From Muribaculaceae bacterium (GTDB taxonomy: Bacteria > Bacillota > Clostridia > Lachnospirales > Lachnospiraceae): a stretch of DNA of 64,000 nucleotides. The stretch lies in assembly GCA_023666425.1 (NCBI GenBank), contig JAMPCA010000001.1, forward strand, positions 1,094,470 through 1,158,469, in the 5' to 3' direction. Under the pieces are notes generated by a model. It saw nothing but the letters and a program-made list of their open reading frames with translations. It was not told where the DNA came from and made no database searches. A program made the position numbers and the translations under genes. The stretch's first letter is position 1. Every line of letters starts with the position of its first letter. Positions 46,943 through 54,654 of this stretch are shown here, in pieces.

Positions 46943-48016
46943 TTAATCTGCAAAGCTGATTCCCATTCTCTTGATTTCCTTGATCATCTGGCTGTTCGGC
47001 TCCACCGCTTTCAGCTTTCCTGCAACTTCCTCCAGGGGAACGCGCTTCGTCTTGCCGTTGATCATGGCGATCATGCAGCCGTACTCCTGATCCATAATTG
47101 CCTTCGCCGCCGCCGAGCCGAGACGGGTACAGAGAATGCGGTCATACGGGCAGGGACTTCCGCCGCGCTGGGTGTGTCCCGGAACCGTCACGCGAACCTC
47201 CACGCCGCAGGCATCCTTAATCTGGTCGGCAATCTCATAAGATACGGACGGATATTTCCGCTCCGCCACCTTCGCCTTATACTCCTTCTTGGACAGAGCC
47301 GCATCCTCCTTGGAGATCGCGCCCTCCGCCACAGCCAGAATTGTAAAGCCTTTTCCCGCATGGCTGCGCTTTTCAATCGCGTCCACCACCTTGTGAATGT
47401 CATAGGGAATCTCCGGCAGGAGAATAATATCCGCGCCGCCCGCAACGCCCGCATAGAGCGTCAGCCAGCCAACCTTGTGACCCATAACCTCAACGATAAA
47501 TACCCGGTTGTGGGAAGCGGCCGTGGTGTGTATACAGTCGATCGCATCCGTCGCAATGTTGATGGCACTCTGGAAGCCAAAGGTCACATCTGTACCGTAA
47601 ATGTCGTTGTCAATCGTCTTGGGAAGGTGAATCACATTCAGCCCCTCCTCACGCAGCAGGTTCGCCGTCTTCTGGGTGCCGTTGCCGCCCAGGATCACCA
47701 GACAGTTCAGATTCAGCTTATAGTAGGTCTGCTTCATGGCCTCCACCTTGTCAAGACCGTTCTCATCCGGCACGCGCATCAGCTTAAACGGCTGGCGGCT
47801 GGAACCTAAAATCGTCCCGCCCTTTGTAAGGATCCCGGAAAAATCAGAGGACGTCAGCAGGCGGTAATCACCGTAGATCAGTCCCTTATATCCGTTCTCA
47901 AAGCCGTACACCTCAAGCTCTTCCACATTTGCAGAGAGCCCTTTTACAACCCCTCTCATGGCTGCGTTCAGCGCCTGACAGTCGCCGCCGCTTGTAAGCA
48001 TTCCAATTCTCAACAT
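46943..48016 (-). CDS. pfkA: 6-phosphofructokinase, PfkA family
   Basis: A 357-residue glycolytic kinase. It starts LRIGMLTSGGDCQALNAAMR; the usual GGDxPG loop is changed to GGDCQA. The phosphoryl-donor motif is LGGNGTQKT, with Gly at the position equivalent to E. coli Gly104 (ATP type). The next signature is PKTIDNDIYGTD, with Lys at the position equivalent to 124 (more often seen in pyrophosphate-type and long group III enzymes). ATP is the likelier donor, but the mixture leaves doubt. Own promoter at 48109-48137 and a 5' hairpin at 48036-48063. Confidence 0.9.
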   Translation of the reverse strand: MLRIGMLTSGGDCQALNAAMRGVVKGLSANVEELEVYGFENGYKGLIYGDYRLLTSSDFSGILTKGGTILGSSRQPFKLMRVPDENGLDKVEAMKQTYYKLNLNCLVILGGNGTQKTANLLREEGLNVIHLPKTIDNDIYGTDVTFGFQSAINIATDAIDCIHTTAASHNRVFIVEVMGHKVGWLTLYAGVAGGADIILLPEIPYDIHKVVDAIEKRSHAGKGFTILAVAEGAISKEDAALSKKEYKAKVAERKYPSVSYEIADQIKDACGVEVRVTVPGHTQRGGSPCPYDRILCTRLGSAAAKAIMDQEYGCMIAMINGKTKRVPLEEVAGKLKAVEPNSQMIKEIKRMGISFAD

Positions 48017-48035
48017 TCCCTATTCCTCCTATTTT

Positions 48036-48063
48036 CCCTGCTGCACGGCATTGAGCAGCAGGG
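48036..48063 (-). promoter_or_regulatory. 5' UTR hairpin of pfkA
   Basis: A 9-bp stem CCCTGCTGC / GCAGCAGGG with a 10-nt loop just upstream of the pfkA ribosome site (AGGAGG). It could stabilise the mRNA 5' end. Confidence 0.6.
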
Positions 48064-48108
48064 CTTGTCCACCTTTTTACAATAGCAAATCACGCCGTAA
48101 CTGTTTCT

Positions 48109-48137
48109 ATTATAATATAAATTTTCGCCAAGGACAA
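48109..48137 (-). promoter_or_regulatory. pfkA promoter
   Basis: Minus strand: TTGTCC (48132-48137), 17 nt, TATAAT (48109-48114), about 93 nt upstream of the start. Confidence 0.7.
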
Positions 48138-48152
48138 GGCGAACAAGCTTTT

Positions 48153-48928
48153 TTATCGAAAAAACACTGTTCCCGTGGCGATTTTCTCCCGGAAACGCTG
48201 GTCGTGATCCACCAGAAGCATAGTCGGCCGGCAGGCAGACAGCAGCTCCTCAATCTGCATCCGGGAAAAAACGTCGATATAGTTTAACGGCTCGTCCCAG
48301 ATATAGAGATGGACGCTGCTCATCAGGCTCGCCGCAATCAATACCTTTTTCTTCTGTCCCTCCGAATACTCCTCCATCGGCTTCTCAAACTGGACGCGTT
48401 CCATGTCAAGCTTCCGCAGATGCTTTTCATTCTCCGCCTGCGCAAAAGCATCCTGCCTGCGCTTATTCTCCCACCAGCTTGAAAAATTACCGCGCTGTAC
48501 CTCAATGGACTTCCGGTTTAGCACCAGCACATGGTCGATGCAGGAGTCCAGCAGATCCCTGTCATGGGACACCAGCAAAAAATCGTTCTCCCCGGAAAAG
48601 AGAAGCGCCAGCAGCACCTTGGTGCGCTCCCCATGGCTTAAGCTGCCAAAGGGCGGTATAAAATCTCCGCCGCCGCCCCCAGCGCCGAAAGCTCCATAAT
48701 CACCCGCCACTCCTCACAGCCCGGCTTTAGCTCCTCCAAAAACTCCGAGGCAGAACGCGCAAGCATGGGTTCCGTGACCGGATAGGGAAAATAATCAAAA
48801 ACTGCGCTTTTGCTAATACTTCCCTGATATTCATATGTTCCCATGAGCAGCTGCAGAAAAGTCGTTTTTCCCCTTCCATTTCTCCCTATAAAGCCCAGCT
48901 TCCAGTCCGTGTCTATGGATGCCAGGCC
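48153..48928 (-). pseudogene. Decayed ABC-F ATPase (Lsa/Msr-type ribosomal protection family)
   Basis: The minus strand encodes pieces of an ABC-F protein in order. IDTDWKLGFIGRNGRGKTTF is Walker A of domain 1, preceded in frame by a stop so the first 25-30 residues are lost. GTYEYQGSISKSAVFDYFPY and EEWRVIMELSALGAAAEILY follow. A frameshift near 48655 leads into FGSLSHGERTKVLLALLF (the ABC signature). Then it jumps directly to FLLVSHDRDLLDSCIDHVLV, so Walker B of domain 1 is deleted, and IEVQRGNFSSWWENK continues. Domain 2 lacks Walker A but keeps EEYSEGQKKKVLIAASL and LYIWDEPLNYIDV. Intact relatives of this branch give lincosamide, streptogramin A or pleuromutilin resistance. It cannot make a working protein. 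Confidence 0.88.
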
Positions 48929-48943
48929 TCATATTTTTGCACG

Positions 48944-48983
48944 AAAAAAAGAGGTTATGAGCATGAGAATCATAATCCGCTTT
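48944..48983 (-). terminator. Attenuator terminator in the ABC-F leader
   Basis: Minus strand: GGATTATGA ... TCATAACC stem followed by TCTTTTTTT, just upstream of the decayed ABC-F gene. Position and form match the attenuators that control antibiotic-induced ABC-F genes. Confidence 0.75.
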
Positions 48984-48997
48984 TGGCAACATGAATA

Positions 48998-49014
48998 AAC
49001 AGCCCGTGGCTGTT
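48998..49014 (-). promoter_or_regulatory. Leader hairpin upstream of the ABC-F attenuator
   Basis: AACAGCC-ACG-GGCTGTT on the minus strand, a 7-bp perfect stem between the tiny leader ORF and the terminator; a candidate alternative structure of the attenuation switch. Confidence 0.55.
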
Positions 49015-49047
49015 CAGAAACAAAAAACTCATGTACGCAAAAGTGGG

Positions 49048-49059
49048 TTATCTTCTCAT
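49048..49059 (-). CDS. Three-codon leader ORF (MRR) of the ABC-F attenuator
   Basis: Minus strand ATG AGA AGA TAA preceded by GAGGTGAAAGG. It lies 25 nt after the predicted transcription start and upstream of the attenuator. Short ORFs on which a drug-stalled ribosome alters leader folding are established for ABC-F and related resistance genes. The role here is inferred from position. Confidence 0.45.
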   Translation of the reverse strand: MRR

Positions 49060-49090
49060 CCTTTCACCTCTTTCCTGATTTTATGAAGCG

Positions 49091-49119
49091 ATTGTATCAC
49101 AGTTTGGGGAGGAAGGCAA
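49091..49119 (-). promoter_or_regulatory. Promoter of the ABC-F leader
   Basis: Minus strand: TTGCCT (49114-49119), 17 nt, TACAAT (49091-49096). It drives the leader at 48944-49084 and appears intact although the gene behind it is broken. Confidence 0.7.
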
Positions 49120-49354
49120 GGGGGAATGCGTCATGCTTCGTAAAAGTATTCTTGCAATAAACATACTGTTTATGCTATTTTCTGCTTTTGGGACATACTA
49201 GACAGTGGAATGCATAGAGGAATGCCAGCTCGTCCGTATGATTTTGTGACTTACGAGTCGAAAAATACAGCAAATCGGAAAGTTTCCGACATGCAAGTCA
49301 GAAACTATTGACATTCATATGGTTATAGGTATAATGGAAGTAAGGAGGTGCCGC
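49120..49354. other. Intergenic region upstream of the DUF4143-type ATPase gene
   Basis: No gene seen. It contains ATTTTGTGACTTACGA (49241-49256; inverted copy at 42414-42429), the palindrome TCGGAAA-G-TTTCCGA (49275-49289) and the promoter TTGACA (49308-49313), 16 nt, TATAAT (49330-49335) for the plus-strand ATPase gene. The palindrome lies 18 bp upstream of the -35, a plausible regulator site. Confidence 0.6.
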
Positions 49355-50584
49355 ATGAATACGCTCATAAATCGTCCGTCTTATTTGGAACAGCTCATTC
49401 AGAACAAAGATGTAGATTTGGTCAAGATTGTGACCGGCATCCGCAGATGTGGAAAATCGTCTATTCTTGATTTGTTTCATCAGTATTTGCTCGCTAATGG
49501 CGTATCCGAAGATCACATTATTCATATGAATCTGGAATCCTTAAGATATAGAAAACTGACGGATTATCTGTCCTTTTACGATTATGTCAGCAAACGCATC
49601 GCAGGAGGGGAGAAAACTTATCTGATCTTTGACGAATTGCAGGTGGTGGAGCACTGGGAAAAAGCCATAGAGTCTTTTCGTCTGGATTTCGATGTGGATA
49701 TCTATATAACGGGCTCCAATGCTTATCTTCTCTCTACAGAGTTTTCGACGGTTTTATCAGGAAGATATATCGAAATAAAAGTATTGCCGCTCTCCTTTCA
49801 GGAGTTTTTGGATTTTTATGAGTTTGCGGATGCCGTAACACTGGAGGAGAAATTTCAAAAGTATCTGCAGTTTGGGGGGATGCCTGTACTGAGAGAATTT
49901 CAGTTTAACGAGGCGCGGAGCAATCAGGCGCTGGAAGGGATATATTCGACGGTTGTGCTGCGTGATATTTTACAGCGCAATGCTTCGGCAGACCAGAATA
50001 TGCTGCAAAAGCTTGTCATGTTTTTGTGTTCTAATATAGGCAGCGTTACGTCCCCGAACAATATAGGGAATATATTGGCGGACGAAGGGGATATCCGGAG
50101 GGCGAAGGGAAAAAGTGTAGCCGGAAAAACCGTAGACAAGTATATTGCCATGCTGCGCAATGCTTTTGTATTTTATTCAGTAGGCAGATATGATGTAAAA
50201 GGAAAACAATTATTGAAAACTCTCGGGAAAAATTATATTATAGATATGGGATTCCGCAATATGCTTCTCGGATACCGCGATGGGGACAGAGGGCACATTC
50301 TGGAAAATATTGTGTTTCTCGAATTGCTCAGACGGGATTACCGTGTGTATATAGGCAAAGTGGGGGAGGCGGAGGTCGATTTTGTGGCGGAGAAGCCGGA
50401 GGATAAAATATATATACAGGTCACCGAAACTATGCAGTCCGAAGAGACAAGGGAGAGAGAGCTCCGGCCGCTTAGAATGATCGCAGACAATTATGAAAAA
50501 ATGGTTTTGTCAATGGATAGAAATTATATAAAATCTTATGAAGGAATTAAGTCATTATATTTGATTGACTGGCTGCTTCAATAA
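49355..50584 (+). CDS. AAA-type ATPase with DUF4143-like C-terminal domain
   Basis: A 409-residue P-loop ATPase. Walker A GIRRCGKSSI (about 28-37), Walker B TYLIFDELQVVEHWEKAI (about 90-107), and SNAYLLSTEFSTVLSGRYIE with the arginine typical of the family. The C-terminal half has FLELLRRDYRVYIGKVGEAE and VDFVAEKPEDKIYIQVTETM, the nuclease-like DUF4143 end. Such proteins are widespread in gut bacteria and archaea and of unknown function. The ATG at 49355 follows AAGGAGG. The gene is AT-richer than its neighbours, suggesting acquisition. Confidence 0.85.
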   Translation: MNTLINRPSYLEQLIQNKDVDLVKIVTGIRRCGKSSILDLFHQYLLANGVSEDHIIHMNLESLRYRKLTDYLSFYDYVSKRIAGGEKTYLIFDELQVVEHWEKAIESFRLDFDVDIYITGSNAYLLSTEFSTVLSGRYIEIKVLPLSFQEFLDFYEFADAVTLEEKFQKYLQFGGMPVLREFQFNEARSNQALEGIYSTVVLRDILQRNASADQNMLQKLVMFLCSNIGSVTSPNNIGNILADEGDIRRAKGKSVAGKTVDKYIAMLRNAFVFYSVGRYDVKGKQLLKTLGKNYIIDMGFRNMLLGYRDGDRGHILENIVFLELLRRDYRVYIGKVGEAEVDFVAEKPEDKIYIQVTETMQSEETRERELRPLRMIADNYEKMVLSMDRNYIKSYEGIKSLYLIDWLLQ

Positions 50585-50626
50585 GAAAACAGAAGGAAGG
50601 ATTTTCAGGAAGGAGAATTAAAAAGT

Positions 50627-51946
50627 ATGAAACATATGCATCACGGAAGAATCGGAACACGGATACTGGCGGCGCTGTTGTGCGCGATGCTGTCTATAGG
50701 AAGTGTACAGACCGCACCGCAGCAGGTGTGGGCGGCAGAACAGCAGAATGCGGTGACAACGTATGCCACAAATAATCAGGCAGACGAGGCGTTTTCCTTT
50801 GCGCTGGAGAACGGAAAGTTTGTTGTGCAGTCTGTGCCATATACGGAGCAGTACAGTTATATATGGGTTGTGTTTAATGATGCCTCACAAATATTGCCGA
50901 TTTCATCCGTAGTAGAATTCCCGCTTCCCTCCCAGGACGGTACCTATTATGTGGATATCTATCTCGGAAAGGAGAGATACGCTACATACAAGGGTGTGAT
51001 TTTTGGTGAAAATATCGGAGTTACAATTCAGGGCGGCGCAGCTTCCTTCGTGGAATCGCCGGTATACAAACGCAATCTCAAAGTATTCCAGAGCGGGAGT
51101 ACGAGCGCTACCATGCGCGGGTACTACACGCAGCCCTCGCACTGGGTTGAAAGTGACTCGCCGAAAATCAAAGCGCTGGCTAAAAAGATTGTAAATGACA
51201 GTGACTCGGATTATGAAAAGGTTAAAAAAGTGCATGACTGGGTTGCAGACAATATCTGGTATGATTATGATGCATATTATTCAGGGACTTCGGCGCAGGT
51301 GGACGCAGTAAAGGTACTGGAGGTCAAAAGAACCGTCTGTCAGGGATATGCGGATTTGACGGCGGCGCTCCTGCGCTCCCTCGGGATTCCGACAAAAGTT
51401 GTCAGCGGCTACGCGCTGGGAGTCGGTACATCGGGGGGATGGACGAAGGAACTGGTTTCTTCTAAGGCGACCAATCATGCGTGGAACGAAGCGTATGTAG
51501 ATGGCAGATGGATCATTCTGGATACGACATGGGATTCCGATAACAAATATCAAAACGGAACGTTTTCACAGGGAACCGGACTCAAATACCGGAAATATTT
51601 CGACCCGACGCTGGAATTTTTCTCTGCAGACCACAAGATTTTTGAGGAAGATTCCTATGATAAGTGGGAGCGGGAGAATGCATTTTCGTCAGCATTGTCG
51701 GTTTCCAAAACAAGCCTTACATTAAAGAAGGGAAAGACGAAGCAGCTTTCCGTAAAAACATCACAGTCATACATAAAGCTAAAGGATGCCAAAATCACAT
51801 ATTCTTCCAGCAATAAAAAGGTCGCAACTGTGAGCAGTAAGGGTAAAATCAAGGCAAAAAAGGCAGGTCAGACTACCATTACGACCACGGTAAAGCTTGA
51901 GGGAATTACGTTTAAATTCCGCACGCAGGTGACGGTGAAGAAGTAG
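50627..51946 (+). CDS. Secreted transglutaminase-like protein with Ig-like (Big2) domain
   Basis: A 439-residue exported protein. The signal peptide (about 8-37, ILAALLCAMLSIGSVQTA, cleavage near VWAAEQ) is followed by an N-terminal domain of about 130 residues. A transglutaminase/protease core has Cys238 in TVCQGYADL, His284 in NHAWNEAYVDGRW and Asp299 in ILDTTWD. The last 85 residues form a Big_2-like domain (LTLKKGKTKQLSV, KVATVSSKGKIKAKKAGQTT). Probably it acts on the cell surface or on peptides; it may be a protease rather than a cross-linker. AAGGAG precedes the ATG. It follows the ATPase by 42 nt. Confidence 0.88.
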   Translation: MKHMHHGRIGTRILAALLCAMLSIGSVQTAPQQVWAAEQQNAVTTYATNNQADEAFSFALENGKFVVQSVPYTEQYSYIWVVFNDASQILPISSVVEFPLPSQDGTYYVDIYLGKERYATYKGVIFGENIGVTIQGGAASFVESPVYKRNLKVFQSGSTSATMRGYYTQPSHWVESDSPKIKALAKKIVNDSDSDYEKVKKVHDWVADNIWYDYDAYYSGTSAQVDAVKVLEVKRTVCQGYADLTAALLRSLGIPTKVVSGYALGVGTSGGWTKELVSSKATNHAWNEAYVDGRWIILDTTWDSDNKYQNGTFSQGTGLKYRKYFDPTLEFFSADHKIFEEDSYDKWERENAFSSALSVSKTSLTLKKGKTKQLSVKTSQSYIKLKDAKITYSSSNKKVATVSSKGKIKAKKAGQTTITTTVKLEGITFKFRTQVTVKK

Positions 51947-51950
51947 GGCT

Positions 51951-52055
51951 ATGAAAAATATATATTTTGCAGACGAGGCGATTACAAGCAATGATGATAC
52001 TTCAGCATGGGTAAATACTCTAAGAAGGGGACTCTGCCATGAACAAAATATTTGA
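51951..52055 (+). CDS. Small unassigned ORF
   Basis: ATG at 51951 gives a 34-residue frame starting MKNIYFADEAITSNDDTSAW and ending LCHEQNI. No clear ribosome site; it overlaps the acetyltransferase start. It may be the 5' remnant of a lost gene. I do not recognise it, and it may not be expressed. Confidence 0.25.
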   Translation: MKNIYFADEAITSNDDTSAWVNTLRRGLCHEQNI

Positions 52056-52575
52056 AACAGAACGGCTCTATTTGAGAGAATTGCGTCAGGGAGATTTCGA
52101 TGCCCTATGCAGGATTATGCAGGACAATGAAACCATGTATGCATACGAGGGAGCCTACAGCGATGCCGAAGTGCAGGAATGGCTGGACAGACAGCTTGCG
52201 CGTTATCAGCACTTCGGCTATGGCTTGTGGGCCGTAATACTAAAGTCCAGCGATAAAATGATCGGGCAATGCGGCTTAACTATGCAGCCATGGAAGGATA
52301 CGGAGGTTCTTGAAATCGGCTACCTTTTTCAACGTGCCTACTGGCATAAGGGTTATGCCACCGAAGCAGCGCAGGCATGTAAAAAATATGCCTTTCATGT
52401 GTTAGACGCCGATGAGGTCTGCTCAATTATCCGGGATACAAATACAGCCTCGCAGATGGTCGCCCGCAGGAATGGCATGACAGCGGCGGACACATGGACG
52501 AAGCATTTTCGGAATGTAGATATGCCGCACATTCGCTTTGTCGCTCACCGTGCACCAGTATACGCCGCTCCATAG
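52039..52575 (+). CDS. GNAT acetyltransferase, RimJ/RimL-like
   Basis: A 178-residue acetyl-CoA-dependent N-acyltransferase. ETERLYLRELRQGDFDALCR is the usual RimJ/RimL-type opening; GYLFQRAYWHKGYATEAAQA is the acetyl-CoA loop; VARRNGMTAADTWTKHF near the end is typical. AAGGGG precedes the ATG. The substrate may be a ribosomal protein, an amine or an antibiotic; nothing nearby decides it. Confidence 0.88.
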   Translation: MNKIFETERLYLRELRQGDFDALCRIMQDNETMYAYEGAYSDAEVQEWLDRQLARYQHFGYGLWAVILKSSDKMIGQCGLTMQPWKDTEVLEIGYLFQRAYWHKGYATEAAQACKKYAFHVLDADEVCSIIRDTNTASQMVARRNGMTAADTWTKHFRNVDMPHIRFVAHRAPVYAAP

Positions 52576-52589
52576 AGCATGAGATTTCC

Positions 52590-52618
52590 TTTACATTCCC
52601 CCTTTGTGGTGCTAGAAT
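52590..52618 (+). promoter_or_regulatory. Promoter of the MoxR-DUF58-transglutaminase operon
   Basis: TTTACA (52590-52595), 17 nt, TAGAAT (52613-52618), 38 nt upstream of the MoxR-type start. Confidence 0.7.
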
Positions 52619-52655
52619 AAGGACATGTAAAATCGCATTTTAGGAGGGGCTTTCA

Positions 52656-53597
52656 TTGAATCAGGCACTGAACGCGGTAAAAAATGAAATCAAACAGGTT
52701 TTGCGGGGAAAGGACTCCGTAATTGATCTGGTGCTGTGCGCTCTTTTGGCAAAGGGGCATATCCTGCTGGAAGACATTCCCGGCGTGGGAAAAACCACGC
52801 TGGCTGTGGCGCTTTCCAGATCTCTTTCCCTCGATTACAAGCGTATGCAGTTTACTCCTGATGTGCTGCCCAGCGATATTCTGGGTTTTCAGATGTATGA
52901 CAAAAATTCCGGGGAGTTTCACTTCGTAAAAGGAGCAATTTTCTGCAATCTGTTTTTGGCGGATGAGATTAACCGCACTTCTCCCAAGACCCAGTCGGCG
53001 CTCCTTGAAGTCATGGAGGAGCGGAGGGTCACTGTAGAGGGCGAATCTGCCGCCCTGCCCGATCCCTTTTTTGTCATTGCCACACAGAATCCCTTCGGAG
53101 CCTCCGGCACCCAGAAGCTCCCGGACTCCCAGCTCGACCGCTTTTTTGTGCGCCTGAGTCTTGGCTATCCCGACACGGCCAGCGCAGTGGAAATCCTCAT
53201 GGGAAAATCCTCTGACCAGATGAATCTCGTACAGCCGGTGCTCACTACGGATGAGCTTCTTGACATGCAGCGGCAGACCGAGGATGTGTTTGTGGACGAC
53301 AGCCTCTACCGCTATATTGTAGAGCTGGTGGAAAGCACAAGGCGCACCGACTATCTCGCGCAGGGCATCAGTCCGCGTGGAAGCCTCGCCGTCTTAAAAA
53401 TGGCGAAAGCGCACGCCTTTTATGATGACCGGGATTTTCTGATTCCCGACGATATTCTGTCTGTGTTTTACAGCGTCACGAACCACCGCCTGCTGCTCAG
53501 CACCAGAGCCAAAGCCGAAGGACTGGGAGGCTATGACGTCGTTGACCGCTTAATCCGGCAGCTTCCAATCCCGAAGCTGTCCACACCGCGCGGGTGA
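52656..53597 (+). CDS. MoxR family AAA+ ATPase
   Basis: A 313-residue AAA+ protein. Walker A IPGVGKTTLA (41-50), Walker B FLADEINRTSP (about 106-116), SALLEVMEERRVTVEG, sensor 1 FFVIATQNPFGASG, and the C-terminal lid with RGSLAVLKMAKAHA. The start is TTG at 52656, supported by AGGAGGGG 6 nt upstream. It is first gene of a MoxR-DUF58-transglutaminase set in which MoxR is thought to act as a chaperone or maturation factor. Confidence 0.94.
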   Translation: MNQALNAVKNEIKQVLRGKDSVIDLVLCALLAKGHILLEDIPGVGKTTLAVALSRSLSLDYKRMQFTPDVLPSDILGFQMYDKNSGEFHFVKGAIFCNLFLADEINRTSPKTQSALLEVMEERRVTVEGESAALPDPFFVIATQNPFGASGTQKLPDSQLDRFFVRLSLGYPDTASAVEILMGKSSDQMNLVQPVLTTDELLDMQRQTEDVFVDDSLYRYIVELVESTRRTDYLAQGISPRGSLAVLKMAKAHAFYDDRDFLIPDDILSVFYSVTNHRLLLSTRAKAEGLGGYDVVDRLIRQLPIPKLSTPRG

Positions 53598-53601
53598 AGC
53601 C

Positions 53602-54654
53602 ATGGGAATACTGATCAAAAACTGGATTTGCTATACGCTGCTCACAGTGGCTGCCCTGCTCTTTACCATCTACTACCGGCAGTCTTTTTTTCTCGTGCTT
53701 CTTCTGCTGCTGTTTTTTCTGCCCGCCATCTCCTACTTTCTGTGCAGATACGGCTTTGCGCACACAAATGTCGCTCTCTCCTCTAAAGTATTCCTTGCGG
53801 ACAAGCCTGCGACCCTCCCCCTCTGCGTGGCGATTGCCAATGACAGTGTTCTTCCCCTCTCCCACCTTGAGATCACTCTGTCCATATCATCTTTTTTTTA
53901 TCCGAAGGAACAGCGGGAAAAGCTGATACTTCCGGCCTACGCCAGGAAAACTACCACTAACAGTTTTCCCATTTCCTACACCAAATCCGGCTGCTACCGG
54001 GCAAAGCTCCTGCAGCTTAGCACCTATGATTTTCTGCGGCTGTTCCGGTTTTCCAGAACCGCGGACACAGAGACAGAAGTGGTCATCATGCCCTGCGCAA
54101 ACGGCGAAACCGGCCGCCACAGCGTCATCTACGCAGAGGGCTTTGATGAGTTCGAGGAGACTTCCGCAAAGGGCAATGTATCCTCCAATGTGACAGACGT
54201 GCGGGAATACCGCCCCGGCGACCGCCTCCAGAAGATCCACTGGAAGCTCACGGCGCGGACGGACGATTTGATGGTCAAGGAAAATGAGGCCACCGCCTCC
54301 AACCGTTTCGTGGTTCTGACCGAGCTCTATCAGCCCCATCCTGCAAACGCTGGCACGGACGACCGCTCTCTGGATATTCTGGACACTGCGCTGGACTATA
54401 CCTTTATGCTGGGAAAGGAACTTTTGCAGGCGGGCGAATGCTTTTTTCTGACCTTCTATTCTATTAAACGGGCGGATTTTTCCTCCTTTTTTATAAGAAG
54501 CTTAGAGGAATTTTATGACGCCCTCACCCAGCTCTTTTATGAGAGCTCCTACCAGACAGAAGATCTCGGCCGGGAGATTTACGGAAAGACACATCCGAAT
54601 CAGGGAACCCTGCTGCATGTTACCCACAGAGGAGTTAAAGATGTTGTATTCTAA
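53602..54654 (+). CDS. DUF58 domain membrane protein
   Basis: A 350-residue protein with two N-terminal transmembrane helices (about 8-50), a beta-rich region, and the DUF58 motif EYRPGDRLQKIHWKLTARTD (about 201-220), followed by a VWA-like segment (VVLTELYQPHPAN). DUF58 proteins sit beside MoxR ATPases and are likely its membrane-linked targets. It starts 4 nt after the MoxR stop and overlaps the transglutaminase gene by 14 nt. Confidence 0.92.
   Translation: MGILIKNWICYTLLTVAALLFTIYYRQSFFLVLLLLLFFLPAISYFLCRYGFAHTNVALSSKVFLADKPATLPLCVAIANDSVLPLSHLEITLSISSFFYPKEQREKLILPAYARKTTTNSFPISYTKSGCYRAKLLQLSTYDFLRLFRFSRTADTETEVVIMPCANGETGRHSVIYAEGFDEFEETSAKGNVSSNVTDVREYRPGDRLQKIHWKLTARTDDLMVKENEATASNRFVVLTELYQPHPANAGTDDRSLDILDTALDYTFMLGKELLQAGECFFLTFYSIKRADFSSFFIRSLEEFYDALTQLFYESSYQTEDLGREIYGKTHPNQGTLLHVTHRGVKDVVF

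Noticed and set aside
51951..52055. Leader peptide for the acetyltransferase gene
   Set aside because: No hairpin or attenuator follows and the ORF overlaps the next start in another frame; listed only as a low-confidence small ORF.
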